Part shown: positions 17,126 to 25,234 of the stretch, piece after piece
How positions within the stretch are numbered: position 1 is the first letter of the stretch
How the letters are laid out: every line of letters begins with the position of its first letter
Source: Streptomyces sp. DvalAA-14
GTDB taxonomy: Bacteria; Actinomycetota; Actinomycetes; Streptomycetales; Streptomycetaceae
DNA: 60,233 nucleotides
Direction of reading: 5' to 3'
Assembly (NCBI RefSeq): GCF_900091855.1
Contig: NZ_FMCH01000523.1
Coordinates: forward strand, 1 to 60,233
Notes under the pieces: generated by a model
What the model was told of the DNA's origin: nothing
The model's input: the letters and a program-made list of their open reading frames with translations, nothing else
Databases searched by the model: none
Position numbers and translations under genes: made by a program

Positions 17126-18022
17126 TCACCGGTTCTGCCTGTCGACGGGGCCGGGGTTGCCCGCAGGCGTGGCGTTCTCGGTGGCGGCCCAGCTGGCGAG
17201 GAGGCTGAGGGCGTCGTGGTCGGGCGTGCCGGGTGCGGCGCTGTAGGCGGTGAGGGTGAGGCCGGGCTGCGCGGGCAGTTCCATGGCGTCGAAGTCGAGG
17301 GTGATCTCGCCGACGGCGGGGTGGCGGAACGGTTTGCTGCCGGTGTGGTGCAGGCGCACGTTGTGTTTGGCCCAGGCGGTTCGGAACTCTTCGCTGCGGG
17401 TTACGAGTTCGCCGATCAGCCCGGTGAGGCCGCTGTCGTGCGGGGCGCGTCCGGCTTCGGTGCGCAGCAGGGACACGGTGGTGTTCGAGGCGGTCTCCCA
17501 GTCGGGGAAGAAGTCGCGGCCCGCGGGGTGCAGGAACTGGTAGCGGGCGATGTTGACCGGGCGCGCGGTGTCGTCGGCGTACAGGGGTGCGTACAGGGCC
17601 CGGCCGAGGCGGTTGGCGGCCACGATGTCCAGACGGCCGTTGCGGATGAATGCCGGTGAGTCGGTCATGGACTCCAGGACCCGCAGGACGCTGTCCGGGA
17701 CGGGCCCGCGGGCCCGCCGTGGGGCGCGGGCGGGGCGTTTGGCGGCGGCGCGGGCTAGGTCGAACAGGTGGGCGCGTTCGGCGTCGTCGAGGTGGAGGGC
17801 GCCTGCGATGGCGTCGAGGACCTCTTCGGAGGCCCCGGCGAGGTTGCCGCGTTCCAGGCGGACGTAGTAGTCGATGCTGACGCCGGCGAGCAGGGCGACT
17901 TCTTCGCGGCGCAGACCCGGCACCCGCCGGTTGCCGCCGTAGGCGGGCAGGCCCGCCTGCTGCGGCGTGATCCTGGCGCGGCGGGAGGCCAGGAACTCGC
18001 GGATGTCGCTCTGGGTGCTCAC
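17126..18022 (-). CDS. XRE-family regulator with MmyB-like ligand domain
   Basis: The 298-residue protein starts at GTG 18022 (GGAAG just upstream); longer frames upstream are not protein-like. The N-terminal helix-turn-helix is RVPGLRREEVALLAGVSIDY, YVRLERGNLAGASEEVLDAI, the canonical arrangement of this large actinobacterial family. The C-terminal MmyB-type PAS-like domain includes PAFIRNGRLDIVAANRLGRA, NIARYQFLHPAGRDFFPDWE and HHTGSKPFRHPAVGEITLDF. These regulators commonly sit divergent from SDR or dehydrogenase genes and control them, exactly the arrangement here with the CMD-SDR-cupin operon. The 224-base gap to the operon should carry both promoters. Confidence 0.93.
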   Translation of the reverse strand: MSTQSDIREFLASRRARITPQQAGLPAYGGNRRVPGLRREEVALLAGVSIDYYVRLERGNLAGASEEVLDAIAGALHLDDAERAHLFDLARAAAKRPARAPRRARGPVPDSVLRVLESMTDSPAFIRNGRLDIVAANRLGRALYAPLYADDTARPVNIARYQFLHPAGRDFFPDWETASNTTVSLLRTEAGRAPHDSGLTGLIGELVTRSEEFRTAWAKHNVRLHHTGSKPFRHPAVGEITLDFDAMELPAQPGLTLTAYSAAPGTPDHDALSLLASWAATENATPAGNPGPVDRQNR

Positions 18023-18246
18023 GTCTTCCAGGTTAGGCCGGTCGCCGGCCTGGTGGGGGGCCCTGTCAGTACCTGTAAGGCCAGACCCTCCTCCACCTCT
18101 GTCGTCAGCGGTTTCCTCGATAACGGCAGCGAACGCCGCCTGCGGCACCACGCCGGTGTGTGATGCCGGAGCCGCCCGCAGGGACCCTCTCTCCACCGGA
18201 GACTGACCTGCGCCGATGTGCACCTTTCCCGTCTTGGAGGAGTCCC

Positions 18247-18561
18247 ATGCCGAAGATGTCCGCGCCCCAGGAGCTGGCCGCCATCGCACCCAAGCTCGTC
18301 GACGTCACTGACGACGTCCTGTTCGGCGACATCTGGGAGCGCCCCGAGCTGTCCCCGCGGGACCGCAGCCTGGTCACCGTCAGTGTGCTCGCCGCGCTCT
18401 ACCGCACCGAGCAGCTCGGCTACCACCTGGGTGCGGCTCTGGACAACGGCCTGAGCGTCGAGGAGCTGTCCGAGGCGATTACCCACCTGGCCTTCTACGC
18501 GGGCTGGCCCAACGCCATGACCGCGATCAACCAGCTCAAGAAGATCGCCGATGACCGTTAA
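18247..18561 (+). CDS. Carboxymuconolactone decarboxylase-family protein
   Basis: The 104-residue protein starts at ATG 18247 (GGAGG 8 bases upstream). ELSPRDRSLVTVSVLAALYR, GYHLGAALDNGLSVEELSEA and HLAFYAGWPNAMTAINQLKK give the all-helical CMD fold. The redox CxxC of AhpD is absent; the family His appears in LGYHLG and in THLAFYAGWP. It is the first gene of a three-gene run with an SDR and a cupin, a recurrent streptomycete module that I believe processes small carbonyl or lactone compounds. The divergent XRE regulator probably controls it. Confidence 0.9.
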   Translation: MPKMSAPQELAAIAPKLVDVTDDVLFGDIWERPELSPRDRSLVTVSVLAALYRTEQLGYHLGAALDNGLSVEELSEAITHLAFYAGWPNAMTAINQLKKIADDR

Positions 18562-18606
18562 CGCCGACTGACCGTCCCACCCCATCCCCGATCGGAGTCC
18601 TCCCGC

Positions 18607-19455
18607 ATGAGCAAGGTCTTCTTGATCACCGGCGCCGGACGCGGCCTGGGCACCGACATCGCCCGCCAGGCCCTGGCAGCCGGCCACCAGGTCGTGGCGA
18701 CCGGCCGCCGGCCCGCCCGCGTCGTCGAGGCCCTCGGCGGCGAGCAGACCAACCTGCTGGCCACCGCCCTGGACATCACCGACCCGGCCGCCGCGCGGAA
18801 CGCCGTCCGCGCCGCCACCGACCGTTTCGGCCGGATCGACGTGCTGGTCAACAACGCCGCCAACTTCTACGCCGGGTTCTTCGAGGAGATCTCCGACGCG
18901 CAGATGCGCCAGCAGATCGAGACGAACCTGTTCGGGCCGATGAACGTCACCCGCGCGGTGCTGCCCGTCATGCGAGCCCAGCGCCACGGCCACATCATCA
19001 CCCTCTCCTCCGTCGCCGGCGTGACCGGCCAGGAGTTCTGCGTCGCCTACGCCGCCGCGAAATTCGGCGTCGAAGGCTTCATGGAATCCCTGGCCTACGA
19101 TGTCGAGCCCCTGGGCATCCGCACCACAATCGTCGAGCCCGGCTTCTTCCGCACCGAACTGCTGGTCGACGCCTCCACTACGTGGGCGGAGCTGTCCATC
19201 GACGACTACGCCGAGCGCACCGCCGCCACCACGAAGGAATGGCAGTCCATGAACGGTCAGCAGACCGGTGACCCGGCCAAGCTCGCCGCCGCCCTGCTGG
19301 CCCTGGCCGACCAGAAACACCCCCCGGCCCGCTTCGCCGCCGGAGCCGACGCCATCGACGCCGTCACCGCCAAGGCCGGGCGACTGCTCGCCCAGGCCGA
19401 TGCCTCACGCGAACTGGGCCAGCACCTGGCCCACGACGACGTCATTGCGGCCTGA
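18607..19455 (+). CDS. SDR-family oxidoreductase
   Basis: The 282-residue protein starts at ATG 18607, 45 bases after the CMD gene. The cofactor loop TGAGRGLG is at residues 8-15, with VLVNNAANFYAGFFEE (NNA), the Ser region ITLSSVAGVTG, and the catalytic YAAAK followed by FGVEGFMESLAYDVEPLGI. The pattern RxxxPAR after the second strand suggests NADP(H). It resembles the common streptomycete oxidoreductases that end with a long variable segment (EWQSMNGQQTGDPAKLA). It is co-transcribed with the CMD and cupin genes. Confidence 0.92.
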   Translation: MSKVFLITGAGRGLGTDIARQALAAGHQVVATGRRPARVVEALGGEQTNLLATALDITDPAAARNAVRAATDRFGRIDVLVNNAANFYAGFFEEISDAQMRQQIETNLFGPMNVTRAVLPVMRAQRHGHIITLSSVAGVTGQEFCVAYAAAKFGVEGFMESLAYDVEPLGIRTTIVEPGFFRTELLVDASTTWAELSIDDYAERTAATTKEWQSMNGQQTGDPAKLAAALLALADQKHPPARFAAGADAIDAVTAKAGRLLAQADASRELGQHLAHDDVIAA

Positions 19456-19527
19456 CACACCAACCCGTACCCACGACGCCGAGAACCGGCCCGCAACCAA
19501 GCACCTCAGCAAGGAGAAACACCCCTC

Positions 19528-19941
19528 ATGGAACTCCTCAAGAAGCAGCCCACCACCAAGGCCCCCTCGGACTGGTTCGCGGGCGACGTGTGGTTCGACG
19601 TCATCGTCGCCGGCCAGGAACCGTCCCGGATGCGTGCCAACCTGGTCCGCTTTTCCCCGGCGGCACGGACGAACTGGCACTTCCACGCCGTTGGCCAGAC
19701 CCTGCACGTCACCTCGGGCATCGCACTGATCGGCACCCGCGACGGCACGATCATGGAAACCCACCCCGGCCAGACCGTCACCTGCCCGCCCGGCGAGCAG
19801 CACTGGCACGGCGCCACCCCCGAACTCTTCATGGAACACATCGCCCTGTGGGAAGGCAACGGCGACGGCACCCCCGAGACCACCTGGCTGGAGCCCGTCA
19901 CCGAAGAGCAGTACAACAGCCCCCGCACCAGCACCCACTGA
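19528..19941 (+). CDS. Cupin-domain protein
   Basis: The 137-residue single cupin starts at ATG 19528 with AAGGAG 9 bases upstream. Motif 1 is TNWHFHAVGQTLHVTSGIA, with metal-binding His residues in WHFH and the usual Glu replaced by Gln. Motif 2 is PPGEQHWHGATPE with the fourth ligand. The layout matches small (R)-mandelonitrile-lyase-like or carboxymuconolactone-associated cupins. As last gene of the CMD-SDR-cupin operon it may act on the same small molecule. Enzyme activity is an inference from the ligands. Confidence 0.9.
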   Translation: MELLKKQPTTKAPSDWFAGDVWFDVIVAGQEPSRMRANLVRFSPAARTNWHFHAVGQTLHVTSGIALIGTRDGTIMETHPGQTVTCPPGEQHWHGATPELFMEHIALWEGNGDGTPETTWLEPVTEEQYNSPRTSTH

Positions 19942-20047
19942 CCGCGACGCACTCGCCGGTCCCGGCCCCCACCAGGCCGGAACCGGGCACCGCCGTCACG
20001 CGCCAATCGCGGCAGCTTGCTCAGCAGACCCTCACTGTCCACACTCC

Positions 20048-20575
20048 GACCTGGTCGCCGACCGCACTCGCACCGTCAACCGGCTCCGCGCCCACCTCAC
20101 CGGCATCTTCCCGGCACTGGACCGGGCCCTCGACCTCACCAACAATGGGCCGCTGACGCTGCTGACCGGCTATCAGACGCCCGCCCGCCCTGAGACGCCT
20201 CGGCGCCCGGCGCCTGGAAACCTGGCTGCGGAACCGCAAGGTTCGCAGTGCCGGCCAGCTAGCCGAAGCAGCACTGGACGCCGCCGGAAGCCAGCACACC
20301 AGCGTCCCCGGGCGAGAAGACCGCGGCCCGGATGGTCCACACCCTGGCCAGCCAGGTGATAGGGCTCAACCAGCAGATAGCCGAGATGGACAAGCTCATC
20401 GCAGCCCGGTTCCGCGATCACCACCACGCTGAGATCCTCGCGAGCCTGCCGGGCCTGGGCCCCATCCTCGGGGCCGAGTTCCCGGCCGCCACCGGCGGCG
20501 ACATGGACGCCTTCGGCAGTCCCGACCGGCTCGCCGGCTTCGGCGGCGTCGCACCCGCACCCCGCGACTCCTCGC
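20048..20575 (+). pseudogene. IS110-family transposase remnant
   Basis: Reading across at least two frameshifts gives DRTRTVNRLRAHLTGIFPAL, TLLTGYQTPA, LRRLGARRLETWLRNRKVRS, MVHTLASQVIGLNQQIAEMD, HHAEILASLPGLGPILGAEF and RLAGFGGVAPAPRDS. This is the middle and C-terminal Tnp20 region of an IS110 transposase. The DEDD N-terminus is missing and the C-terminus ends at about 20570, where it meets the minus-strand nuclease-like gene. It is inactive. Confidence 0.75.
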
Positions 20576-21347
20576 GGTCGCCCCGCACAGTGGCCTCGTA
20601 TGCCCTGCTGGTCGCGTAGTGGTGCCCGCCGTCAACCTCCAGCACCACACGACGACCGTTCGGCAAAAGCATGAGGAAGTCCATCCGGTGGTTCAGCAAT
20701 GCCTTCACCCCACGCTGCTGAACGGTCTTGTGGTCCCAATGCAGCCGGACCTCGGGCAGCAGTGCGGGAAGATCCCGGGCCCGAGCGCCGTAGCTCTCGT
20801 GGTAGATCCGGTAAAAGTTGCGTCGAGGAGAGACGTCGTCGGCCGGAGTCGACTTCAACAGACGGTCGTAGAGGGTCTTCTTGGCCTCCTCCTCGTCATT
20901 GATTCCCTTCTTCTCCTGCCACCACTGCTGCAGGTCGTGCCAACGGATGCCGTCCGGGCCCACTGGGCGGTCGTAGACGAGGATCTGGTCCATGTCCTGC
21001 AAGACTTCAATGTCGTTGTCGACGACGCTCACCAACCGGATGTCCGGCTTGACGGTCGTGGCGAAGATCAGAGTCTTGGGGCGGCGGACAGCACCTGGTC
21101 CTGTGCGCACCAGTTGGAAATACGGATACCCATCGCGGTCGCCCGTCTGCTCCAAGCGGGCTCCGGCCTTCGCCAGCACCACGTTGACCGTCTCGACGAC
21201 ACGGCCCTGCGCTTCGGCGTCCGGCAGTGTGACTGGATCGACCAGGCCATCAAGAAAGCGGCCGAACCTGGCGAATACAGCCCTGCTCGGTTGCTGCTGG
21301 CCCTGCCACGACCCGCTGATCGTCGCCTGAATCGGCCCGGCAATCAC
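20418..21347 (-). pseudogene. Abi-like protein with nuclease-type C-terminus, cut by IS110 scar
   Basis: Start GTG 21347 overlaps the stop of the upstream membrane gene (GTGA), implying translational coupling. The body reads PKTLIFATTVKPDIRLVSVV, DNDIEVLQDMDQILVYDRPV, IRWHDLQQWWQEKKGI and LPALLPEVRLHWDHKTVQQR, then LLNHRMDFLMLLPNGRRVVL, EVDGGHHY. The RMDFLLxLPxxxRVVxEVDG block has the D-x(n)-ExD spacing of PD-(D/E)XK nucleases. As I remember, it is the C-terminal part of AbiJ-NTD3-like abortive-infection proteins. After about 20575 the frame crosses into the antisense of the IS110 remnant and stops at 20418, so the natural C-terminus is lost. Confidence 0.6.
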
Positions 21348-21538
21348 CGCCCGGGACGGGCCCGTCGTGTGATCCAGAGGCCCAACTGTCCGCCGCCTCC
21401 CGCGCACGCGGCCAGCAGAAACCCAAACATCGCGGAATCCCCCCAGCCCCTGTGCATCCACCAGTGGTTCACCGCCGCATACACGGCCCCTGCCACCGCC
21501 CAGATCCCCGTCACCGCCAGCACTCGCCAGAGCCTCAT
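21344..21538 (-). CDS. Small two-helix membrane protein
   Basis: This is a 64-residue protein from ATG 21538: MRLWRVLAVTGIWAVAGAVY, then WWMHRGWGD, then MFGFLLAACAGGGGQLGLWI and RRARPGR. It has two transmembrane helices with a basic tail. The stop overlaps the GTG of the Abi-like gene by 4 bases, so the two form an operon. It is divergent from the DpdA-like gene, with 80 bases between. Small membrane partners are common next to abortive-infection effectors; no family recognised. Confidence 0.65.
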   Translation of the reverse strand: MRLWRVLAVTGIWAVAGAVYAAVNHWWMHRGWGDSAMFGFLLAACAGGGGQLGLWITRRARPGR

Positions 21539-21618
21539 GCCTTCCCGCCTACCCGCCCGGGATGACCGCACCTCTCGCACACAAGTCACGCAGCCATCGT
21601 CTGACCCGAGGAGATGCC

Positions 21619-22084
21619 TTGAGGTTCTACCTGACCACCCACAAGCGCACGTGGGTCGAAAAGGCCACGGTGCCGCTGTTCCTGAAGTACGAGCACTTCG
21701 GGGTCCGCACCGCCCGCAGCCTCCCGCGGGCCATCGGCCCCTACGCGATCGACTCCGGCGGCTTCACCATCCTCCAGAGGTTCGGCCGCTGGACGATCCC
21801 GCCCCAGCAGTACGTCGATGACCTGCGCCGCATCCGAGACGAGGTGGGACCGTTCGGCTGGGCCGCACCGCAGGACTGGATGTGCGAACCGGCAATCATC
21901 CACGGCGGCACCTTCGCCGGGCAGACCTTCACTGGCACCGGCCTGTCGGTCGCTGAGCACCAGGCCCGCACGGTCGCCAACTACCTGCTCTTGCGGGAAC
22001 TCGCCCCAGAGTTGCTGATCATTCCCGTGGTACAGGGCTGGGGCTCCCGGACTACGAACGGTGCGTCGCCCTCTACGCCCGTGA
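21619..22084 (+). pseudogene. DpdA-like (queuine tRNA-ribosyltransferase-like) protein, truncated
   Basis: The start is TTG 21619, with GAGGAGA 6 bases upstream. LRFYLTTHKRTWVEKATVPL, FLKYEHFGVRTARSLPRAIG, YAIDSGGFTILQRFG, WAAPQDWMCEPAIIHG and TGLSVAEHQARTVANYLLLR followed by IPVVQGWG match a streptomycete family I know as TGT-like or deazapurine DNA modification (DpdA family). DSGGF and the QDWMCEP loop correspond to the TGT barrel. At about 22036 one base is missing. The lost frame continues LPDYERCVALYARE and then ends at a junction with an integrase-core transposase near 22085, so about half of the barrel is gone. Confidence 0.65.
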
Positions 22085-22461
22085 AGGCCAGGTTCCTCAT
22101 CCGCGACCGCGACTCCAAGTTCATGGCTGCCTTCGACGCCGCGATGACCGACGCCAGCGTGCAGGTGGTCACCACCGGCATCCAGACGCCGCGGATGAAC
22201 TCGATCATGGAGCGCTGGATACAGACCTGCCGGCATGAACTCCTCGACCGCACCCTGATCTGGAACCAGAACCACCTCCTCCACACGCTCGGGGAGTTCA
22301 AGACCTTCTACAACGGCCACAGCCCCCACCGGACCCTGAACCAAGCCGCTCCACTCCGGCCGCTCCCCCACCCCGACGAACCAGCACAGATCAGACGTCT
22401 TGTGGTCCATCGACGAGACCGACTCGGCGGCACACTCCACGAGTACCGACATGCCGCGTGA
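22085..22461 (+). pseudogene. Integrase-core (rve) transposase C-terminal fragment
   Basis: The reading ARFLIRDRDSKFMAAFDAAM, QVVTTGIQTPRMNSIMERWI, TLGEFKTFYNGHSPHRTLNQ and RRDRLGGTLHEYRHAA is the second half of an rve-type transposase. It has the Asp of IRDRDSKF and the catalytic Glu of MNSIMERW. It lacks the HTH and the first catalytic Asp. Because of the upstream one-base loss it is read in frame with the DpdA-like fragment, giving an artificial 281-residue chimera from TTG 21619. Confidence 0.75.
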
Positions 22462-22479
22462 TCAGGCCAGATGATTTAT

Positions 22480-22610
22480 CGGCACCCACACCGCCGGTGA
22501 GGATAAGGGCGACCAGCGCGGCGCCGCCGGTACGCGCGAAGTCGGGCAGGTAGAAGACCGCCGCCCAGCCCAGGGCGATGTAGCACAGGGTGTGGAGCCG
22601 GCGTGGTGCC
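22480..22610 (-). pseudogene. Hemolysin III/PAQR-family fragment
   Basis: The minus strand encodes RRLHTLCYIALGWAAVFYLP then FARTGGAALVALILTGGVG, matching the RWLxxxxYxxLGWxAVxxLP...ALxLLLxGG helices of HlyIII-type membrane proteins. About 45 of roughly 220 residues are present, with neither start nor end. Confidence 0.5.
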
Positions 22611-22656
22611 TTGATCCAACCAGGGTGTGGAGCCGGCGTGGTTGGATCAAACCGGG
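22590..22656. repeat. Direct repeat with nested inverted repeat
   Basis: GTGTGGAGCCGGCGTGGT occurs twice 33 bases apart (about 22590 and 22623). Between and after the copies lie TTGATCCAACCA and its exact reverse complement TGGTTGGATCAA. The arrangement looks like a fold-back duplication formed at the edge of the HlyIII fragment. Confidence 0.6.
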
Positions 22657-23287
22657 TGCTCCGCGGCGGCAGATGGTTCGATGAGCATGGAGTTGCCGGG
22701 CCTCCGAGCGGGTCCGCAGTCATCCGACCTTCAAGGTCGATGACGCCGGATTCCGCATGGCGCGTTCCCTCGTGCGACGACCGGCTCGTGTCCGTCCTCG
22801 TCTGCGATGCCTGCCGCGTGAACGGAACCAGGGACGCAATCATCTACTGCGCACCGCAGCCCCTCGCCGCGGTTGCCGGCCCCCTCGGCCTCGCATGACC
22901 CGCACCGACCCGCGATCAGACGACTTTGCAATCGCCCCGGCTCCTGGACGAACTCGGAGCACCTTGAGGGGCGTTGCCTGTCCGATTATGTGGGTCAGAT
23001 GTCCAGATCGGGGTGGCAACAACGAGCAAGTTACATAAGTATTAGCTACCGGCGACAGGATAAATCGTTGTGCCGCTATTTCCTCGAGCCAGAATCCGCA
23101 CGACCCCGGGACAACCGGCCGACCCGTACCAACGACCCACCTCGGCGAGTACCAAAACACCCCTGGAACTGCTGAACCCGACGCCCGCCCGAATGGTATT
23201 CGGACCATCGGCCTGCGCATCGGCAGAACACACCGAGAACCGCCACGGAGGAGCTCGGTTTTATTCCACCTAGGAAGGACACAATCA
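22657..23287. other. Intergenic stretch without a recognisable gene
   Basis: Frames here are short and shadow-like. The end of the region, from about 23030, is AT-richer and leads into the small secreted peptide gene, whose promoter should lie within it. I could not pick out a convincing -35/-10 pair. Confidence 0.4.
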
Positions 23288-23449
23288 ATGCGAACTTTCA
23301 AGAAGATCCTGCTCGGGACTACCATGGGCCTCGCGCTTGCCGTCGGTGTCGCCGGCGCTGGCGCGGCTCATGGTTCTAGCGCCTCCGATAGTTCTGTTTC
23401 CGCCTTCGGAGGTCTTTGCGGCTACCCCGCTTTCTGTGGCGCCATGTAG
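23288..23449 (+). CDS. Small secreted two-cysteine peptide
   Basis: This is a 53-residue gene from ATG 23288 to TAG 23449, with AGGAAGG 9 bases upstream. It encodes MRTFKKILLGTTMGLALAVG and VAGAGAAHG, a clear Sec signal peptide (FKK, hydrophobic core, A-x-A). A short Ser/Asp-rich spacer SSASDSSVS follows, then the tail AFGGLCGYPAFCGAM with two cysteines five residues apart. The mature product would be a peptide of about 20-26 residues that can form one disulfide loop. An imperfect hairpin (CCCGAGATA / TATCGGG, about 23464-23488) follows as a possible terminator. No maturation or export genes are adjacent. A signalling or antimicrobial role is only a guess. Confidence 0.65.
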   Translation: MRTFKKILLGTTMGLALAVGVAGAGAAHGSSASDSSVSAFGGLCGYPAFCGAM

Positions 23450-23699
23450 GTGAGTCGAATCGCCCCGAGATAGCGGAGATATCGGGACGTGCTGTTCTAT
23501 CGACAGTTCAATTTGCGGTTTTATTCAAGAGTTCCCGATTAATGATTCTTCACTACTGTTGGGCATCGGGACGGGGCTTCCTGCACGGCTTGTGGTGCTG
23601 AACCATCCGAGCCCGAGGAGGCCTCGTCCTGTTTTATGCCTCCGGGGAGGCCGGGACCGCCGTGTAATGATGTGAAATTGTTTGTCAGTGCTGATTCGA

Positions 23700-24127
23700 T
23701 GCCGCCTGGAGCGGCGACGACCTGCACGTTTCCTCCGTGGCGCTTGTGCTCGCCCGACCACCACAGATCCAAGCCGTGGGGGCGGGCTGCGGCCACGCGG
23801 TCCGTGCGGTCCAGGTTGAGGTGGCATACCCGGCTGCCGCCGCACCGAGGACGGATCGGGAGCGTGCTCTGGTGGCACCGTCACCCCTTCGTGCAGACAA
23901 CGGTGGGTGGTCGGTACCGGGACGCCATTGTCCCGAGCGAGTTGGACCAGCCGGGTACCGCCGACGAACCTGCGCAGCATGAGGTCCGCCGGCCCGAAGA
24001 AGCCCAGCGCACGGGTGCCGTTGCGGGTCCCGCGCTGTTTGCGGTGCCCGGCCAGCAGCTTCGCGAGATGCTCGGCGGTCGCCCTGGGGACGTCGAGCAT
24101 GGCGGTGCGGGTGATACCCGACGCCAC
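23700..24127 (-). pseudogene. IS5-like (DDE_4) transposase remnant
   Basis: The N-terminal frame from 24127 reads MASGITRTAMLDVPRATAEH, LAKLLAGHRKQRGTRNGTRA and VPTTHRCLHEGVTV. After a frameshift the middle continues DRVAAARPHGLDLWWSGEHK, RHGGNVQVVAAPGG. These are the conserved N-terminal and first catalytic regions of a streptomycete IS5-type transposase (GKHKRHGxNVQV). Pieces between them and the whole C-terminus are missing. Confidence 0.72.
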
Positions 24128-24377
24128 GTGGAGCCTCTGGTTGAACGGAACGTGATCTTCCCGGACCCGTTTCTACCAGGGGCTTCACTCATGTTAGGCA
24201 CCGAGTCGCCGTCCGCCGTCGAGAATTATCACACACCGCAACGCCGTGTTCTCTGGGGGAGACCTGTGGTGCCGCACGGTTCGGGGATCGATTGTGCAGC
24301 TCAGCGGCTATGCGAGGGAGCGTAGCGCCCGCAACAGGTGTGGCGCTATCGCCAGATCGGGTGACTACGCGACGGCT

Positions 24378-24624
24378 TGGTGCTGAACGCCGTGGTGCCT
24401 GGACCACCCGGTACATCGGCGCCGCCGTCGCCCAGCTCCGCAACGAGGGGCACGAGGTCCGGGACGAGGACATCGCGCGCCTGTCCCCGCTCAAGCACAA
24501 GAACCTCAACGTCCTCGGCCGCTACAGCTTTACCGCGTCCGTCCCTGCCGGCGGCAGCCTGCGGCCGCCGTGCGACCCGGACGCGGTCGAACTCGACGAT
24601 GACGACGAGGGCGCCGACGGGTGA
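24378..24624 (+). pseudogene. Tn3-family transposase C-terminal fragment
   Basis: The frame ends WTTRYIGAAVAQLRNEGHEV, RDEDIARLSPLKHKNLNVLG, RYSF, then an acidic tail. This is the hallmark C-terminus of Tn3-family TnpA (xWNTxYxxxAVxxLRxxG...DExxxxxSPLxHxHINxLGxYxF). The preceding LVLNAVV is one base out of frame near 24401. About 75 of roughly 1,000 residues remain. Confidence 0.78.
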
Positions 24625-24698
24625 GCCGAGTTGTCCGCCGGCATGGATCGTCGGCACCTGTGGCTGTGCCTCGAAGGGCGGGGGGCGAGTCTGGCGGG

Positions 24699-25157
24699 TC
24701 AAGGCGTGAGGGGTGCGAGCACCTGATTGTGGGTGTGTTGGTAGATCACAGAGGTACGGAATCCGACGACTTCGCGACGCTCGGTGAACTTGTCCATGAG
24801 GAAGCCATGGAGGTAGTCAACGCTTGGCGCGGAGACGTGCACGATCATGTCGTCGCCGCCGGTGACGACATAGACCGTGCTGACCTCAGGCAGGGCAGCG
24901 GCATAGGTCTTGAACGCCTCGATGACCGCCCGGCTGAGGGGGCGGATCTGGAAGTGGATGAGCGCTTGGACGTGGCGGTTTAGGGCGGCCGAGTCGATAG
25001 CGGCGTGGTAGCCGGTGATGACTCCTCGGGCGCGCAGTTGACGGATGCGTTCGAGGCAGGTCGACGGGGCGATGCCGAGGGTGCGGGCGAGGTCGCGGTT
25101 GGTCTGCCGCGCATCGTGCTGCAGATGCCGGACGATCGCCGAATCAAGTTCGTCCAT
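24699..25157 (-). CDS. Lrp/AsnC-family transcriptional regulator
   Basis: The 152-residue protein starts at ATG 25157, giving the standard MDELDSAIVRHLQHDARQTN. The HTH is RDLARTLGIAPSTCLERIRQ, LRARGVITGY. The C-terminal RAM domain has HVQALIHFQI, LPEVSTVYVVTGGDDMIVHV and HGFLMDKFTERREVVGFRTS. The gene is divergent from an amino-acid dehydrogenase, 77 bases away, a classic Lrp arrangement. Sensing of a branched-chain or aromatic amino acid through the RAM domain and control of the dehydrogenase are the obvious inferences. Confidence 0.93.
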   Translation of the reverse strand: MDELDSAIVRHLQHDARQTNRDLARTLGIAPSTCLERIRQLRARGVITGYHAAIDSAALNRHVQALIHFQIRPLSRAVIEAFKTYAAALPEVSTVYVVTGGDDMIVHVSAPSVDYLHGFLMDKFTERREVVGFRTSVIYQHTHNQVLAPLTP

Positions 25158-25234
25158 GCGACGAGTATGATCCCCGCGCCGAATTCTATTCGTCTGATCG
25201 CTCATAACCTTGTTGGAACGGCTAGCTTCACGCC

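Noticed and set aside
23288..23449. Small peptide as a lasso peptide or lanthipeptide precursor
   Set aside because: The tail has no Asp/Glu at ring positions 7-9, few Ser/Thr near the Cys, a normal Sec signal instead of a leader, and no maturation genes nearby.
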